The notes beneath the pieces were generated by a model, which had not been told where the DNA came from, did no database searches, and saw only the letters and a program-made list of their open reading frames with translations. A DNA stretch of 64,000 nt, from assembly GCA_963756185.1 (NCBI GenBank), contig CAVWMS010000008.1, positions 1 to 64,000 of the forward strand, written 5' to 3'. Shown piece after piece: positions 27,121 to 34,149 of the stretch. The stretch is from DATAXI01 sp963756185. Its GTDB lineage: Bacteria > Verrucomicrobiota > Verrucomicrobiia > Chthoniobacterales > Chthoniobacteraceae. Position 1 is the first letter of the stretch, and every line of letters begins with the position of its first letter. Position numbers and translations under genes: made by a program.

Positions 27121-27446
27121 GGAGGAGGGGCTTGGGATCGGATGGCTTTTCTGACGCTCCGGTTTACCCAGGCAGCGGCGTCGTTGGCGGCGTCGATTGC
27201 TGGGATGTCGGAGGGGGAGGGTTGGAGAGGGGCGAGGAGCTCATTTGGGAGAATACTGAGAGCTTTGGAAATCTGGAAGAGATTGTAAACGAGGAGCTTC
27301 TGGCGACCGGACTCGATGTTGACGATCGAGGTTCGGCTGAGATTGGCGGCCTCGGCAAGTTGCTCTTGAGACAACCTGCCGGCCCGAATCTCTCGTATTC
27401 GAGCGCCCAACGCTTTGTAAAAGGTCTGCTGGGCTGGATCCCTCAA
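27117..27446 (-). CDS. XRE-family repressor, CapH-like
   Basis: 109 residues with an N-terminal helix-turn-helix: ARIREIRAGRLSQEQLAEAA and SRTSIVNIESGRQKL. The C-terminal part (residues ~75-109) is short, Pro-rich then helical, as expected for a dimerisation/cleavage segment. It is divergent from the S-4TM effector gene and sits 11 bases from a perfect 9-bp palindrome, so it probably represses both itself and the CBASS operon until cut by the ImmA-like peptidase. Confidence 0.85.
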   Translation of the reverse strand: MRDPAQQTFYKALGARIREIRAGRLSQEQLAEAANLSRTSIVNIESGRQKLLVYNLFQISKALSILPNELLAPLQPSPSDIPAIDAANDAAAWVNRSVRKAIRSQAPPP

Positions 27447-27457
27447 GCACCCTTAAC

Positions 27458-27477
27458 TTTGTGAAATTTTTCACAAA
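27458..27477. promoter_or_regulatory. Perfect palindrome, probable XRE operator
   Basis: TTTGTGAAA-TT-TTTCACAAA is a perfect inverted repeat of two 9-bp arms. It lies between the divergent XRE and S-4TM genes, next to the XRE start. A second, weaker inverted repeat (GTGCAA ... TTGCAC) follows at 27478-27497. Both are where a repressor would block divergent promoters. Confidence 0.7.
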
Positions 27478-27557
27478 GTGCAAGCAAAACTTTGCACGTT
27501 TGCATATCGGACATTGAAACGGCGTACGAAAAGCCTACTTGACAGACCCCGAGGAAA

Positions 27558-28484
27558 TTGTTTTCCTGCCCGCACTTTCGCCAATCCGTGAATACCAACA
27601 CCGACCAGACTCAGACGCCGCAAGGCACCAAGACTCTCCCCGGCGAGCCTTCGGGGCTGGCCCTGGACGTTTTGGGAACACTGGTCAATCGGGCGTATGA
27701 CCGGGCAAAAACGTGGGCCGGCGTCGGGCTCTGCCTGCAAATCCTATTATTCGGCGCAGGCGTGGTCGCGATTTTCTGGCCGGCCGTAACGCTCTCCTAC
27801 CCTTGGGTTGCCGTCCCCTTGGCCTTGATCGGGGCCGAAATTGCTCGGCGGGCCTCTAATTATAAAGGGATGGCGGAAGCAGCGAAGCGTCAGCATGAAT
27901 ACGTCGTCGGGTTCGGCCTCAAGCCGTCAACAGCGCAGTTGGCGGATCTGCGGCAGAGTCTTCAGAATGAACTCTCTCCGGAAATGGACCGGCTTTTGAA
28001 GCTTGGGATAACCTATGCGAGCACCGAACCCTACGGACCTCGCCGAGCGCTCGAGAACCTGTGCGAGAGTTCCTGGTATACGAAGCATCTGGCGAACCGC
28101 TGCATGATGTGGGTGGGAGCCACGGTGATGATTTCCATGACCGTGGCGATTTCCTTGCTCCTGTGGTCATCGAGCTCGCTGCCGGGGACGTTTGCGGGAT
28201 TTGCTGCCGCCAAAAGCGTGGCGGCCACGTTTACTTTTCTGATTTCGGTTGGGGCGGTGCGGTCCTGGGTGGGATTCGCAAAATTGAGCCACAAGGCGAA
28301 AGACATCGACTCCGAAGCGTGCAAATTGCTGGCGGGAGGCGAGCCCGATGGAATCGAGGTGCAGCGGCTCTTGTCCGAGTACCAGATCGCGCGAGCATCA
28401 GCCGCGCTGATCCCCACACGGATGTGGAGGCTGCATCAGAATTCGATGAACGAAGATTGGAAGTTGAGGACCTGTAAAGCATGA
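27558..28484 (+). CDS. S-4TM family pore-forming effector (CBASS Cap effector)
   Basis: About 300 residues with four membrane segments in two hairpins: near residues 52-70 (GVGLCLQILLFGAGVVAIFW), 75-92 (YPWVAVPLALIGAE), 188-206 (MMWVGATVMISMTVAISLLL) and 212-232 (FAAAKSVAATFTFLISVGAV), separated by a cytoplasmic region with AAKRQHEYVVGFGLKPS. This matches the S-4TM putative pore-forming effectors associated with CD-NTases, thought to permeabilise the membrane when a cyclic nucleotide is made. The start is TTG 27558 or GTG 27588; neither has a strong ribosome site. Its stop overlaps the CD-NTase ATG by four bases. Confidence 0.82.
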   Translation: MFSCPHFRQSVNTNTDQTQTPQGTKTLPGEPSGLALDVLGTLVNRAYDRAKTWAGVGLCLQILLFGAGVVAIFWPAVTLSYPWVAVPLALIGAEIARRASNYKGMAEAAKRQHEYVVGFGLKPSTAQLADLRQSLQNELSPEMDRLLKLGITYASTEPYGPRRALENLCESSWYTKHLANRCMMWVGATVMISMTVAISLLLWSSSSLPGTFAGFAAAKSVAATFTFLISVGAVRSWVGFAKLSHKAKDIDSEACKLLAGGEPDGIEVQRLLSEYQIARASAALIPTRMWRLHQNSMNEDWKLRTCKA

Positions 28485-29471
28485 CAACAGAAACGTTTGA
28501 TTTTTTAACTGCGGAAATCACGCAGAGCGACATCGTCCAGTTTGCCGAAGACAAGGTGAACCTTAAGCGCGAGCGGGCGCAGGAGTATCGTGAACAGGTG
28601 AATAATCTGCGGGAGAACCTGGACCGATACATCAGCGAGCACCCTGACATTGGTCTGGTGAAGATGCTTTTGTCGGGAAGTCTGGCAAAGGGAACGGCAC
28701 TGCGCACGATCAATGACGTGGATGTCGCCCTGTATGTGGAAGGGGAATCGGCGCCGCAGGAGTTAGGCGACCTGCTGAACTGGCTCGTGGAAAAGTTGCG
28801 GAAGACATATTGGCAAATCGCGCCGGAGAATATCCGCGTGGATGGTCCCGCCGTCGTCATTTCATTCAGTGGGACCGGAATCGACGTCGATGTGGTTCCG
28901 ATTTACTACTTGGGGGACCCCGATTGGAAAGGATATCTGTGGGACCGGTTCAGCGGCCAGAAGATCCTCACCAGTATCCCCCAGCACCTGGACTTTATAC
29001 GGAATCGGAAGGACAAGCAGCCGACGCATTTCGCGCAGACAGCGCGGCTGGTGAAATGGTGGGCGAGGCAGCGGGAGCGCGAGGACGGCTCGGTGTCGAT
29101 TCGCTCCTTCATCCTCGAGTCTTATACTGGCGAAGGTTTCCGACGCCGGGAGAATTTTTTCGGACTACCACGAGGGACTTGAGCACTTCTTCCTGTATAT
29201 TCAGAAGAGCGGCCTGAAAGAGCGGATTTCATTCACGGATTACTACCCGGCGAGCAAATTGCCGAAGCAAAGCGTGGGTACGGTGGAGATTTTTGATCCG
29301 GTCAATCCCGAGAATAATGTAGCATCTGATATGAGCGAGGCGGCGCGCGGGAAGCTGGTCGATCTATCGGAAAAGGCGCTCGATGCCTTGAGTTACGCTA
29401 AGACCTGCCAGACCAAAAGGGAAGCCCTGGAGTGCTGGCAAGAACTGATGGGGGGCAGCTTCAACGCTTAA
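28481..29471 (+). CDS. CBASS cyclic-nucleotide synthase (CD-NTase, SMODS), one frameshift
   Basis: Nucleotidyltransferase that makes the second messenger of CBASS. The catalytic motif is LLSGSLAKGTALRTINDVDV: GS at residues 66-67 and the Asp pair at 79 and 81; the third Asp is in TGIDVDVVPIYY (135/137). The frame closes early at 29182, but the family continues in another frame as LILAKVSDAG, DYHEGLEHFFLYI, then DYYPASKLP and FDPVNPENNVA, ending at 29471. Removing one T near 29118 (GAGTCTT) joins LE to LILAK. Full length is then about 329 residues, normal for the family. Given the many indels in this window, the gene is probably intact in the cell. Confidence 0.87.
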
Positions 29472-29477
29472 AAAAAT

Positions 29478-30002
29478 ATGAGTTTTACGATGACCCGCAC
29501 TGTCGCCGAATCCTTCACGCTGACTCAGGCGAAATATTTAGCATCAAAAGTGACAGCGGACATGCGCCGCTGCCAGCAGCTTTACGGGGAGCCCAGCGAC
29601 GCCGAAATCAACAACTATGGGACCGAGTTGGCTATATTGCTGCGCGATGGGTACGTTGCCAGCTACGAGTTCGGCTATGTTAGGATTGCCGATAATGAGC
29701 GCGTCCTCACCTGGCGCTATACGGTCAATACTTCCGGTGACCTCATCGCTGACGACCGGCCAGGGCGAATCTTGGCGGGTGTTGACATTTCCGGCGCGAC
29801 CATGCGCAACCGCCTCTGCCATTCATCTGCGTGGTATAAGCTGACGCCGGAAGGGCGGAAGGCAATCGAGGATGGCTTGCCCATCCACCGGGAGGGCCGG
29901 CCCGATTATGGGTCGTCCTTGGGCGTATGGGTGAGTGATCTGTGCTACTCAGCAAGCGGGGTAGCCATGCCCCGGCAAACTTTCAAACGCTTCGGAACCT
30001 AA
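29478..30002 (+). CDS. Bacterial HORMA-domain protein of type III CBASS
   Basis: 174 residues matching the bacterial HORMA family 1 pattern: FTLTQAKYLASKVTADMRR, YGEPSDAEINNYGTELAILL, DGYVASYEFGYVR, then VLTWRYTVNTSGDLIADDR and the seat-belt end FKRFGT. In type III CBASS the HORMA protein binds a peptide in its closed state and switches on the CD-NTase. The gene lies 6 bases after the CD-NTase and 1 base before the TRIP13-like gene. A single HORMA gene is seen here, not two. Confidence 0.82.
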   Translation: MSFTMTRTVAESFTLTQAKYLASKVTADMRRCQQLYGEPSDAEINNYGTELAILLRDGYVASYEFGYVRIADNERVLTWRYTVNTSGDLIADDRPGRILAGVDISGATMRNRLCHSSAWYKLTPEGRKAIEDGLPIHREGRPDYGSSLGVWVSDLCYSASGVAMPRQTFKRFGT

Positions 30003-30003
30003 T

Positions 30004-30921
30004 ATGAGTGATGGATTATTTGAGACGGTCATCAATTTCCCCGACCCGGATGCCCGCGAGCGCTACCAGAGTTTAGTGGGCTTGGAGGCGACGAAGGAGC
30101 GGCTGGAGAAGGAGGCCGAGGCCATGCTGCGCCCGGACCTGTTGGAGAAGTGGAGCAAGGACAAGCATGGAAGCCGAATCGTTGCGCTCGACCTCCTGCT
30201 GAAACGGCCACCGCTCTTCATTTTTGCCGGGGATGTAGGCACGGGGAAAACGGAACTGGCGATGAATTTCGGAGATTGCTTGGCGCGGACAACGGGCATC
30301 GATGTTGAACTCTATAGCCTGAGCCTTCGCGCTCGCGGGACCGGGCATGTGGGAGAAATGACGACCCTTATCTCCGATGCAATCCGGATATTCCGCACGA
30401 AATGCCCAAAACTTCCGGCGCATGGAAAGAAGCCGACTGGTGCCGCAATTCTGCTAATTGACGAAGCGGACGCGATCGCGCAGTCGCGTGAGCTTGCGCA
30501 AATGCATCACGAGGATCGCGCTGGGGTCAATGCCTTGATCCGCGGGATAGATGACATCGCACAAAGTCGGCTGGCTGGCCTGATTATCATGTGCTCGAAT
30601 CGGCTCGCAGCCCTCGATCCGGCAGTTCGTCGTAGGGCGGCGGCGGTATTCGAGTTCAAACGGCCAAATCTTGAATTGAGAGTGAAACTCATAAAGGATC
30701 GATTGGCGGGTTCCGGTCTTACCCCAGGCGATATTGCCGAGATTGCTGAGGCGATGGGTGAAAGCAAAAAGCGGGAGTACGGCTACACCTGTTCCGACAT
30801 TACGCAACGATTCGTGCCATCCCTCGTCCTAGCAGCATATCCAAATCACAAAATATCGAAACCCTTGGCGCTGCGAATTGTTGAGGAAACCGAATACACG
30901 CCACCTTTCACGGCGGAGTGA
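30004..30921 (+). CDS. TRIP13/Pch2-like AAA+ ATPase of CBASS
   Basis: 305 residues, one AAA+ domain. Walker A GDVGTGKT is at 76-83, Walker B ILLIDEAD at 149-156, sensor-1 IIMCSNR and the arginine-finger region LDPAVRRRAAAVFEF follow. In type III CBASS this remodeller opens HORMA proteins and so keeps the CD-NTase off until infection. Its position one base after the HORMA gene and its length fit. It closes the four-gene operon. Confidence 0.87.
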   Translation: MSDGLFETVINFPDPDARERYQSLVGLEATKERLEKEAEAMLRPDLLEKWSKDKHGSRIVALDLLLKRPPLFIFAGDVGTGKTELAMNFGDCLARTTGIDVELYSLSLRARGTGHVGEMTTLISDAIRIFRTKCPKLPAHGKKPTGAAILLIDEADAIAQSRELAQMHHEDRAGVNALIRGIDDIAQSRLAGLIIMCSNRLAALDPAVRRRAAAVFEFKRPNLELRVKLIKDRLAGSGLTPGDIAEIAEAMGESKKREYGYTCSDITQRFVPSLVLAAYPNHKISKPLALRIVEETEYTPPFTAE

Positions 30922-31044
30922 GCCGCCCGGCTGCGGCGCCTGGTAACCGATCTGCCGCGCCACCGAGTAGCTCCTCAGGTGCATGTCGATCGCGATCTTG
31001 ATTGATCCACTGTTTTCTTCGATATTCTCTTCGTTTGTTTTCAT
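30922..31044 (-). pseudogene. IS110-family transposase remnant (N-terminus only)
   Basis: From the ATG at 31044 the first ~40 residues include SIKIAIDMHLRSYSVARQI and YQAPQPGG, which match the beginning of IS110-type transposases (conserved Asp of the DEDD fold in AIDMHL). The match stops at the end of the TRIP13 gene, so only the 5' fragment remains. It marks the right edge of the CBASS cassette. Confidence 0.6.
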
Positions 31045-31047
31045 GTT

Positions 31048-31078
31048 GTGTAGCGCCGGGCTGACCCCGGCGCTACAC
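31048..31078. terminator. Perfect 13-bp hairpin
   Basis: GTGTAGCGCCGGG-CTGAC-CCCGGCGCTACAC. No T-tract follows on either strand, so it could be a factor-assisted terminator for the CBASS operon or part of an IS end or structured repeat. Confidence 0.5.
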
Positions 31079-31116
31079 GACCCATGCCATCTGACATGAT
31101 TGCCTTTGCAAGGCGC

Positions 31117-31345
31117 CTATTTTACGGCGTAACGGGCTCCTCTGCCCTTACCCATCTGCTGCAAGTATTGCTGCCCGGTGAGTTTCCTGATGTGCAGCTT
31201 CATCGTGTTGCGGTTGGCGCCGGTGGCCGTCTCGATGTCTTTGATTGTGATTTCGCCGCGTGTCTTTCCAAGTTCCAGGATTTGATCGCCCAAAGGCAGC
31301 GAGAGATATCCATTTATACCCGTTTCTGCCCATTTGATACCCGAT
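31117..31345 (-). pseudogene. Winged-helix C-terminal remnant (Fic/AlbA_2-type protein)
   Basis: About 70 codons open to a natural stop, with no start: AETGINGYLSLPLGDQILEL, then GEITIKDIETATGANRNTMK and GKGRGARYAVK. This is a winged-helix domain as found at the C-terminus of Fic or AlbA-type regulators. An in-frame TAA cuts it on the upstream side. Confidence 0.55.
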
Positions 31346-31599
31346 TAAGGTGCGTCTAGCAGGGCAGGACCGAATAGTCTAGGGAACACGTCTCTGTTCG
31401 CCGACGGCAATTCAAGGCATTCTTCGTTGATCAGCCGAGAGGCGGAAGGCGGCGGTTGATTTTGTCGCGATTGGCTCGCGCCGTTGGCGCTTGGCGCTCT
31501 GGTGATGGTGACCTGGGCCTGCGCGCCCCCGCATTCGCGGGATCGCTTCGACCCAGGCTGGCTTATGCCGGGCCTCCGGCCCTTGGGATCGGTGCGACA

Positions 31600-31728
31600 G
31601 GTTGAAGCAGTTTAAGAAATACTGTGGCCGTGGATTGCGGGAGGCAAGGGCGGGTTCACATGTTAAAGAGTAAGTACGCGGTGGCGCGCGGATGAGGCGC
31701 CAGCGGCTATGCTTCAACTTGAAAGGCT
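31600..31728. repeat. Dispersed CTGTGGCCGTGG / GGCGCGCGG repeat, copy 1
   Basis: Blocks in order: GAAATACTGTGGCCGTGG, GCGGGTTCA, AGAGTAAGTACG, TGGCGCGCGGATGAGGCGCC (inverted repeat), AGCGGCTATGCTTCAACTTG. Related copies lie at 33449-33553 and 44275-44365. The flanking 31346-31599 shows no gene. Confidence 0.75.
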
Positions 31729-31750
31729 AATGGGGTCGTCCACCTATCCG

Positions 31751-32179
31751 TTACCGTGGGGATTGCAATAGGGGTGCGATCTTTGGGCCAAGTTGTGCAA
31801 AGTGCCCGATATTCCAGGTATAGAGGGTCGCTGCCCGGGATTTAAGGGCGCAGGCCGCCACCAGCGCATCATAAATTGCGCCGCCAACGATGCCTGATTC
31901 GGCGAAGGTTTGCAGCGAATCGGCGTGTTCCTGCGCAGTCAGGGCCACGAGGGTGAGACGGTCGCGGATATTTTTGATGAAGAGCATGGCTTGTTCGCTG
32001 CCGATGCGGTGTTTTCCCGGCATTCGGGTGAGGACCGAATAGACCTCGAAGAGAGTGTGCGCCGCGCAGGAGCCGTCCTTTTTGTGAAGCCGGGCAAAGA
32101 GGTTGAGGCTGGCAGCGTGGTGAACGTGATCGCCGTAAAAGACGGCCACCAATACCGAGGTATCAAGGAAGGCTTTCAA
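31751..32179 (-). CDS. PIN-domain toxin (VapC-like)
   Basis: 142 residues: Asp in KAFLDTSVLVAVFYGD (residue 6), Glu in LFEVYSVLTRMPG, Asp in GGAIYDALVAACA, and LYTWNIGHF where many PIN proteins have a fourth acidic residue. An RNase toxin is expected. Its ATG overlaps the stop of the upstream AbrB-type antitoxin gene by four bases, the usual order for VapBC pairs. Confidence 0.87.
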   Translation of the reverse strand: MKAFLDTSVLVAVFYGDHVHHAASLNLFARLHKKDGSCAAHTLFEVYSVLTRMPGKHRIGSEQAMLFIKNIRDRLTLVALTAQEHADSLQTFAESGIVGGAIYDALVAACALKSRAATLYTWNIGHFAQLGPKIAPLLQSPR

Positions 32180-32451
32180 TGCTTCGCACCGAGGTTTTGC
32201 CGGTCACGCTCAGCGCGAATGCGATCCAGAACATCGTCGATCGCCGGAGCATCAATGGGCTGGCCGGTGCGAAAGACCCAGACGCCCTTTTCCTTGGTGA
32301 GCGGAACCGCTGCGCGAGCCGGGCGCAAAGTGATGCTCTGACCGGCAGTCTGAAGTTCCAGCGTGTCGCCCGGGGCGAGGTCGAGTTCATCGCGCAAGGG
32401 TTTGGGAATCACGACGCGGCCGGCGCCGTCGATTGTAATTCGAGTCGTCAT
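32176..32451 (-). CDS. AbrB/SpoVT-type antitoxin
   Basis: 91 residues from the ATG at 32451. The swapped-hairpin DNA-binding domain is clear: MTTRITIDGAGRVVIPKPLR and DELDLAPGDTLEL. The C-terminal half (KGVWVFRTGQPIDAPAIDDVL) would bind the PIN toxin. The open frame runs 20 codons further upstream but those residues are not conserved in form. Confidence 0.88.
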   Translation of the reverse strand: MTTRITIDGAGRVVIPKPLRDELDLAPGDTLELQTAGQSITLRPARAAVPLTKEKGVWVFRTGQPIDAPAIDDVLDRIRAERDRQNLGAKH

Positions 32452-32499
32452 AATGGCATTATGGATTGGTAAAACCCATTTGTAAATGGCAGAACGGCG

Positions 32500-32575
32500 T
32501 TGGGACGACATTTGGCGTCTGCCGTTGAAAAATACCCAATTAGACCCGTTTCTGCCCGTTTGGTACCCGATTAGC
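32500..32575 (-). pseudogene. Short fragment of the same gene family as the winged-helix remnant
   Basis: Read leftward, KRAETGLIGYFST resembles KWAETGINGYLSL in the remnant at 31117-31345, and the DNA shares CCCGTTTCTGCCC and TACCCGATTA. Only about 25 codons remain. Confidence 0.4.
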
Positions 32576-32607
32576 GGCGGTTTCTATTTAATTTGCCGGG
32601 TTTTGGA

Positions 32608-32887
32608 CGGAAGCGGAGGAATATGGGCCTCGAAAGGCGCTTCGCTTTTCGATGCAGCACGGCGGCTGTTTGGCGGCGGCGGGCGGATTCATTTTTACGG
32701 GGCCGGATTGAAGGGGATTCTTTTAGGCCGCCGTGCCCTTTTTTTGAAGGCGGGGCGTCGCCCCGGGCCCCACTCAAGGGACTTCGTCCCCTGAAAACCC
32801 CGCCCGCTCGCCCACCCGCCGACCTCCACTTTTCCCCGCCGCCGCCTCGGCGGTCGCTGACGCGACAAAATGAAGCGAAAGTGCTCT
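32608..32887. repeat. ~280-bp dispersed repeat, copy 1
   Basis: Matches 35258-35541 in the same orientation. Shared landmarks: GAGGAATATGGGC, GCGCTTTTCGATGC, GCACGGCGGCTGTTTG, AAGGCGGGGC, CGCCCCGGGCCCCACTCAAG, then a run identical over roughly 110 bases through CCACTTTTCCCCGCCGCCGC to GAAGCGAAAGTGC. It includes the palindromes GGGACTTCGTCCC and GGGGCGTCGCCCC. No terminal inverted repeats or target duplications are evident. Confidence 0.88.
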
Positions 32888-32926
32888 AGCGGCCTGCGCT
32901 GACGCCGATTGATGGAGTCGCCACGG

Positions 32927-33277
32927 CTAATTCCGCCTTTGGCGGGTCAGCATGATCTCGTTGCCCTCGGGGTCTGCGCACATGGCAAGATGCGCGGGTT
33001 CTTCCGGAGTGTCCTCCGGTTCTCGCAATACGCGACCTCCGGCTTTGCTCAGGAGATCGCAGGCTGCAATGAGATCGCTGACCTGAAAACTCAATCCAGT
33101 CCACGTTCGTTTGCCTTCACCGCCGCCATGGATGCATAGGAGCGACCCGGCAATCGCGAGCTCGGCCATGACATCCGACTGGCGCAGGATCTGTGCGTCG
33201 AAAACTTCCTGATAGAATCGCACGGCACGATCGAGTTCTTTTGCCCAAATGACATATTTCAGTTTTTCGACCTGCAT
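32927..33277 (-). CDS. VOC-family (glyoxalase/bleomycin-resistance-like) protein
   Basis: 116 residues with two beta-alpha-beta-beta-beta modules: LKYVIWAKELDRAVRFYQEV and, in the second, GLSFQVSDLIAACDLLSKAG and ending CADPEGNEIMLTRQ. The start ATG at 33277 is where the domain begins; the frame upstream is not protein-like. Role (lyase, dioxygenase or binding protein) cannot be told; metal-ligand positions are not all obvious. Confidence 0.82.
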   Translation of the reverse strand: MQVEKLKYVIWAKELDRAVRFYQEVFDAQILRQSDVMAELAIAGSLLCIHGGGEGKRTWTGLSFQVSDLIAACDLLSKAGGRVLREPEDTPEEPAHLAMCADPEGNEIMLTRQRRN

Positions 33278-33448
33278 GCAGCACCGGTAGCCGGGCTTCA
33301 TCGCTTTGGCAATAGCGCCTGCTGCCCGCATCCCCGGGAACATGCAGGGCCGTTCGGGTTGGACTTCGGTAGAGCACCAGAGGTTGGGCAGTGTGGCGGT
33401 GTTGGCGCCGCGGAGTTTCGTCTTTGCAGGGGGAACAAGTGCGGACAA

Positions 33449-33553
33449 GTTTGGAGCAGCTTAGCAAATTCTGTGGCCGTGGTTTCCGGGGGGCAACTGC
33501 GGGTTCATGTGAATGTGAAAGAGTAGGTGCAGGTACATGCTGGCGCGCGGATG
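33449..33553. repeat. Dispersed CTGTGGCCGTGG / GGCGCGCGG repeat, copy 2
   Basis: Blocks AATTCTGTGGCCGTGG, GCGGGTTCA, AAAGAGTAGGTGCAGG and TGGCGCGCGGATGATGG match the copy at 31600 and, for the second half, the copy at 44275. Confidence 0.7.
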
Positions 33554-33762
33554 ATGGCGGAGGGGGTGGGATTGACCCGTTCGACAGGCTCAGGGCCTTT
33601 GGCGCCGTTCGACGGGCTCAGGGCCGGCCGGCTCGGCTCGCCCAACCACCGGCCTCCACGGGTCCCTTTCCGCCTCCTCGGCCCTTCGGGCAACGCTTCG
33701 CGTTTGTCTGTCTCGGGGCGCCTTCGGCCCTCGGCTTGAACGATGTTCTCACCCCACGGAGA

Positions 33763-33902
33763 GGTTCAAGTTCAAGTTCGGGTTCGGGTTCGGGTTCAGG
33801 TTCGGGTTCGGGTTCGGGTTCAAGTTCAAGTTCAAGTTCAAGTTCAAGTTCAGGTTCAAGTTCAAGTTCAGGTTCAAGTTCAAGTTCAGGTTCAGGTTCA
33901 AG
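33763..33902. repeat. Hexanucleotide microsatellite GTTC(AA/GG/AG)
   Basis: About 23 consecutive hexamers, each GTTC followed by AA, GG or AG. Positions 1-4 never change; only the last two bases vary. It stops 20 bases before the tRNA-Ser 3' end. Confidence 0.95.
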
Positions 33903-33922
33903 GGGTAAGTTTGAGTGGGGAG

Positions 33923-34007
33923 CGGAGGGGGTGGGATTCGAACCCACGATGCCTTGCGGCATTCCGGTTTTCAAGACCGGCGCATTCGACCGCTCTGCCA
34001 CCCCTCC
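33923..34007 (-). tRNA. tRNA-Ser (UGA anticodon)
   Basis: 85 bases. The 7-bp acceptor stem is GGAGGGG/CCCCTCC with discriminator G; D-arm GCAGAGCGGTCGAATGC; anticodon stem-loop CCGGTCTTGAAAACCGG with anticodon TGA; long variable arm AATGCCGCAAGGCATC typical of serine; T-arm GTGGGTTCGAATCCCAC. CCA is not encoded. Confidence 0.96.
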
Positions 34008-34149
34008 AGGCTACGGGCCGATAGGGAATTAAATCACGGATTTGGCGGATTGCACGGATGGAACGCGGGGGGGTGCGGTTATGGATTTCCCGAAGAAAGG
34101 GCTGGGTGAGGGAGGAGTTCAAGTGAAGGTTAAAGTGTAGGCACAAGAG

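Noticed and set aside
26596..27446. XRE + ImmA pair as prophage immunity genes
   Set aside because: No integrase or phage structural genes are near, and the divergent neighbour is a CBASS operon, which fits CapH/CapP better. Not fully excluded.
33618..34001. 127-aa minus-strand ORF with MAERSNAPVLKTG then Glu-Pro/Glu-Leu repeats
   Set aside because: Its first third is the translated tRNA-Ser gene (a common false ORF) and the rest is the microsatellite.
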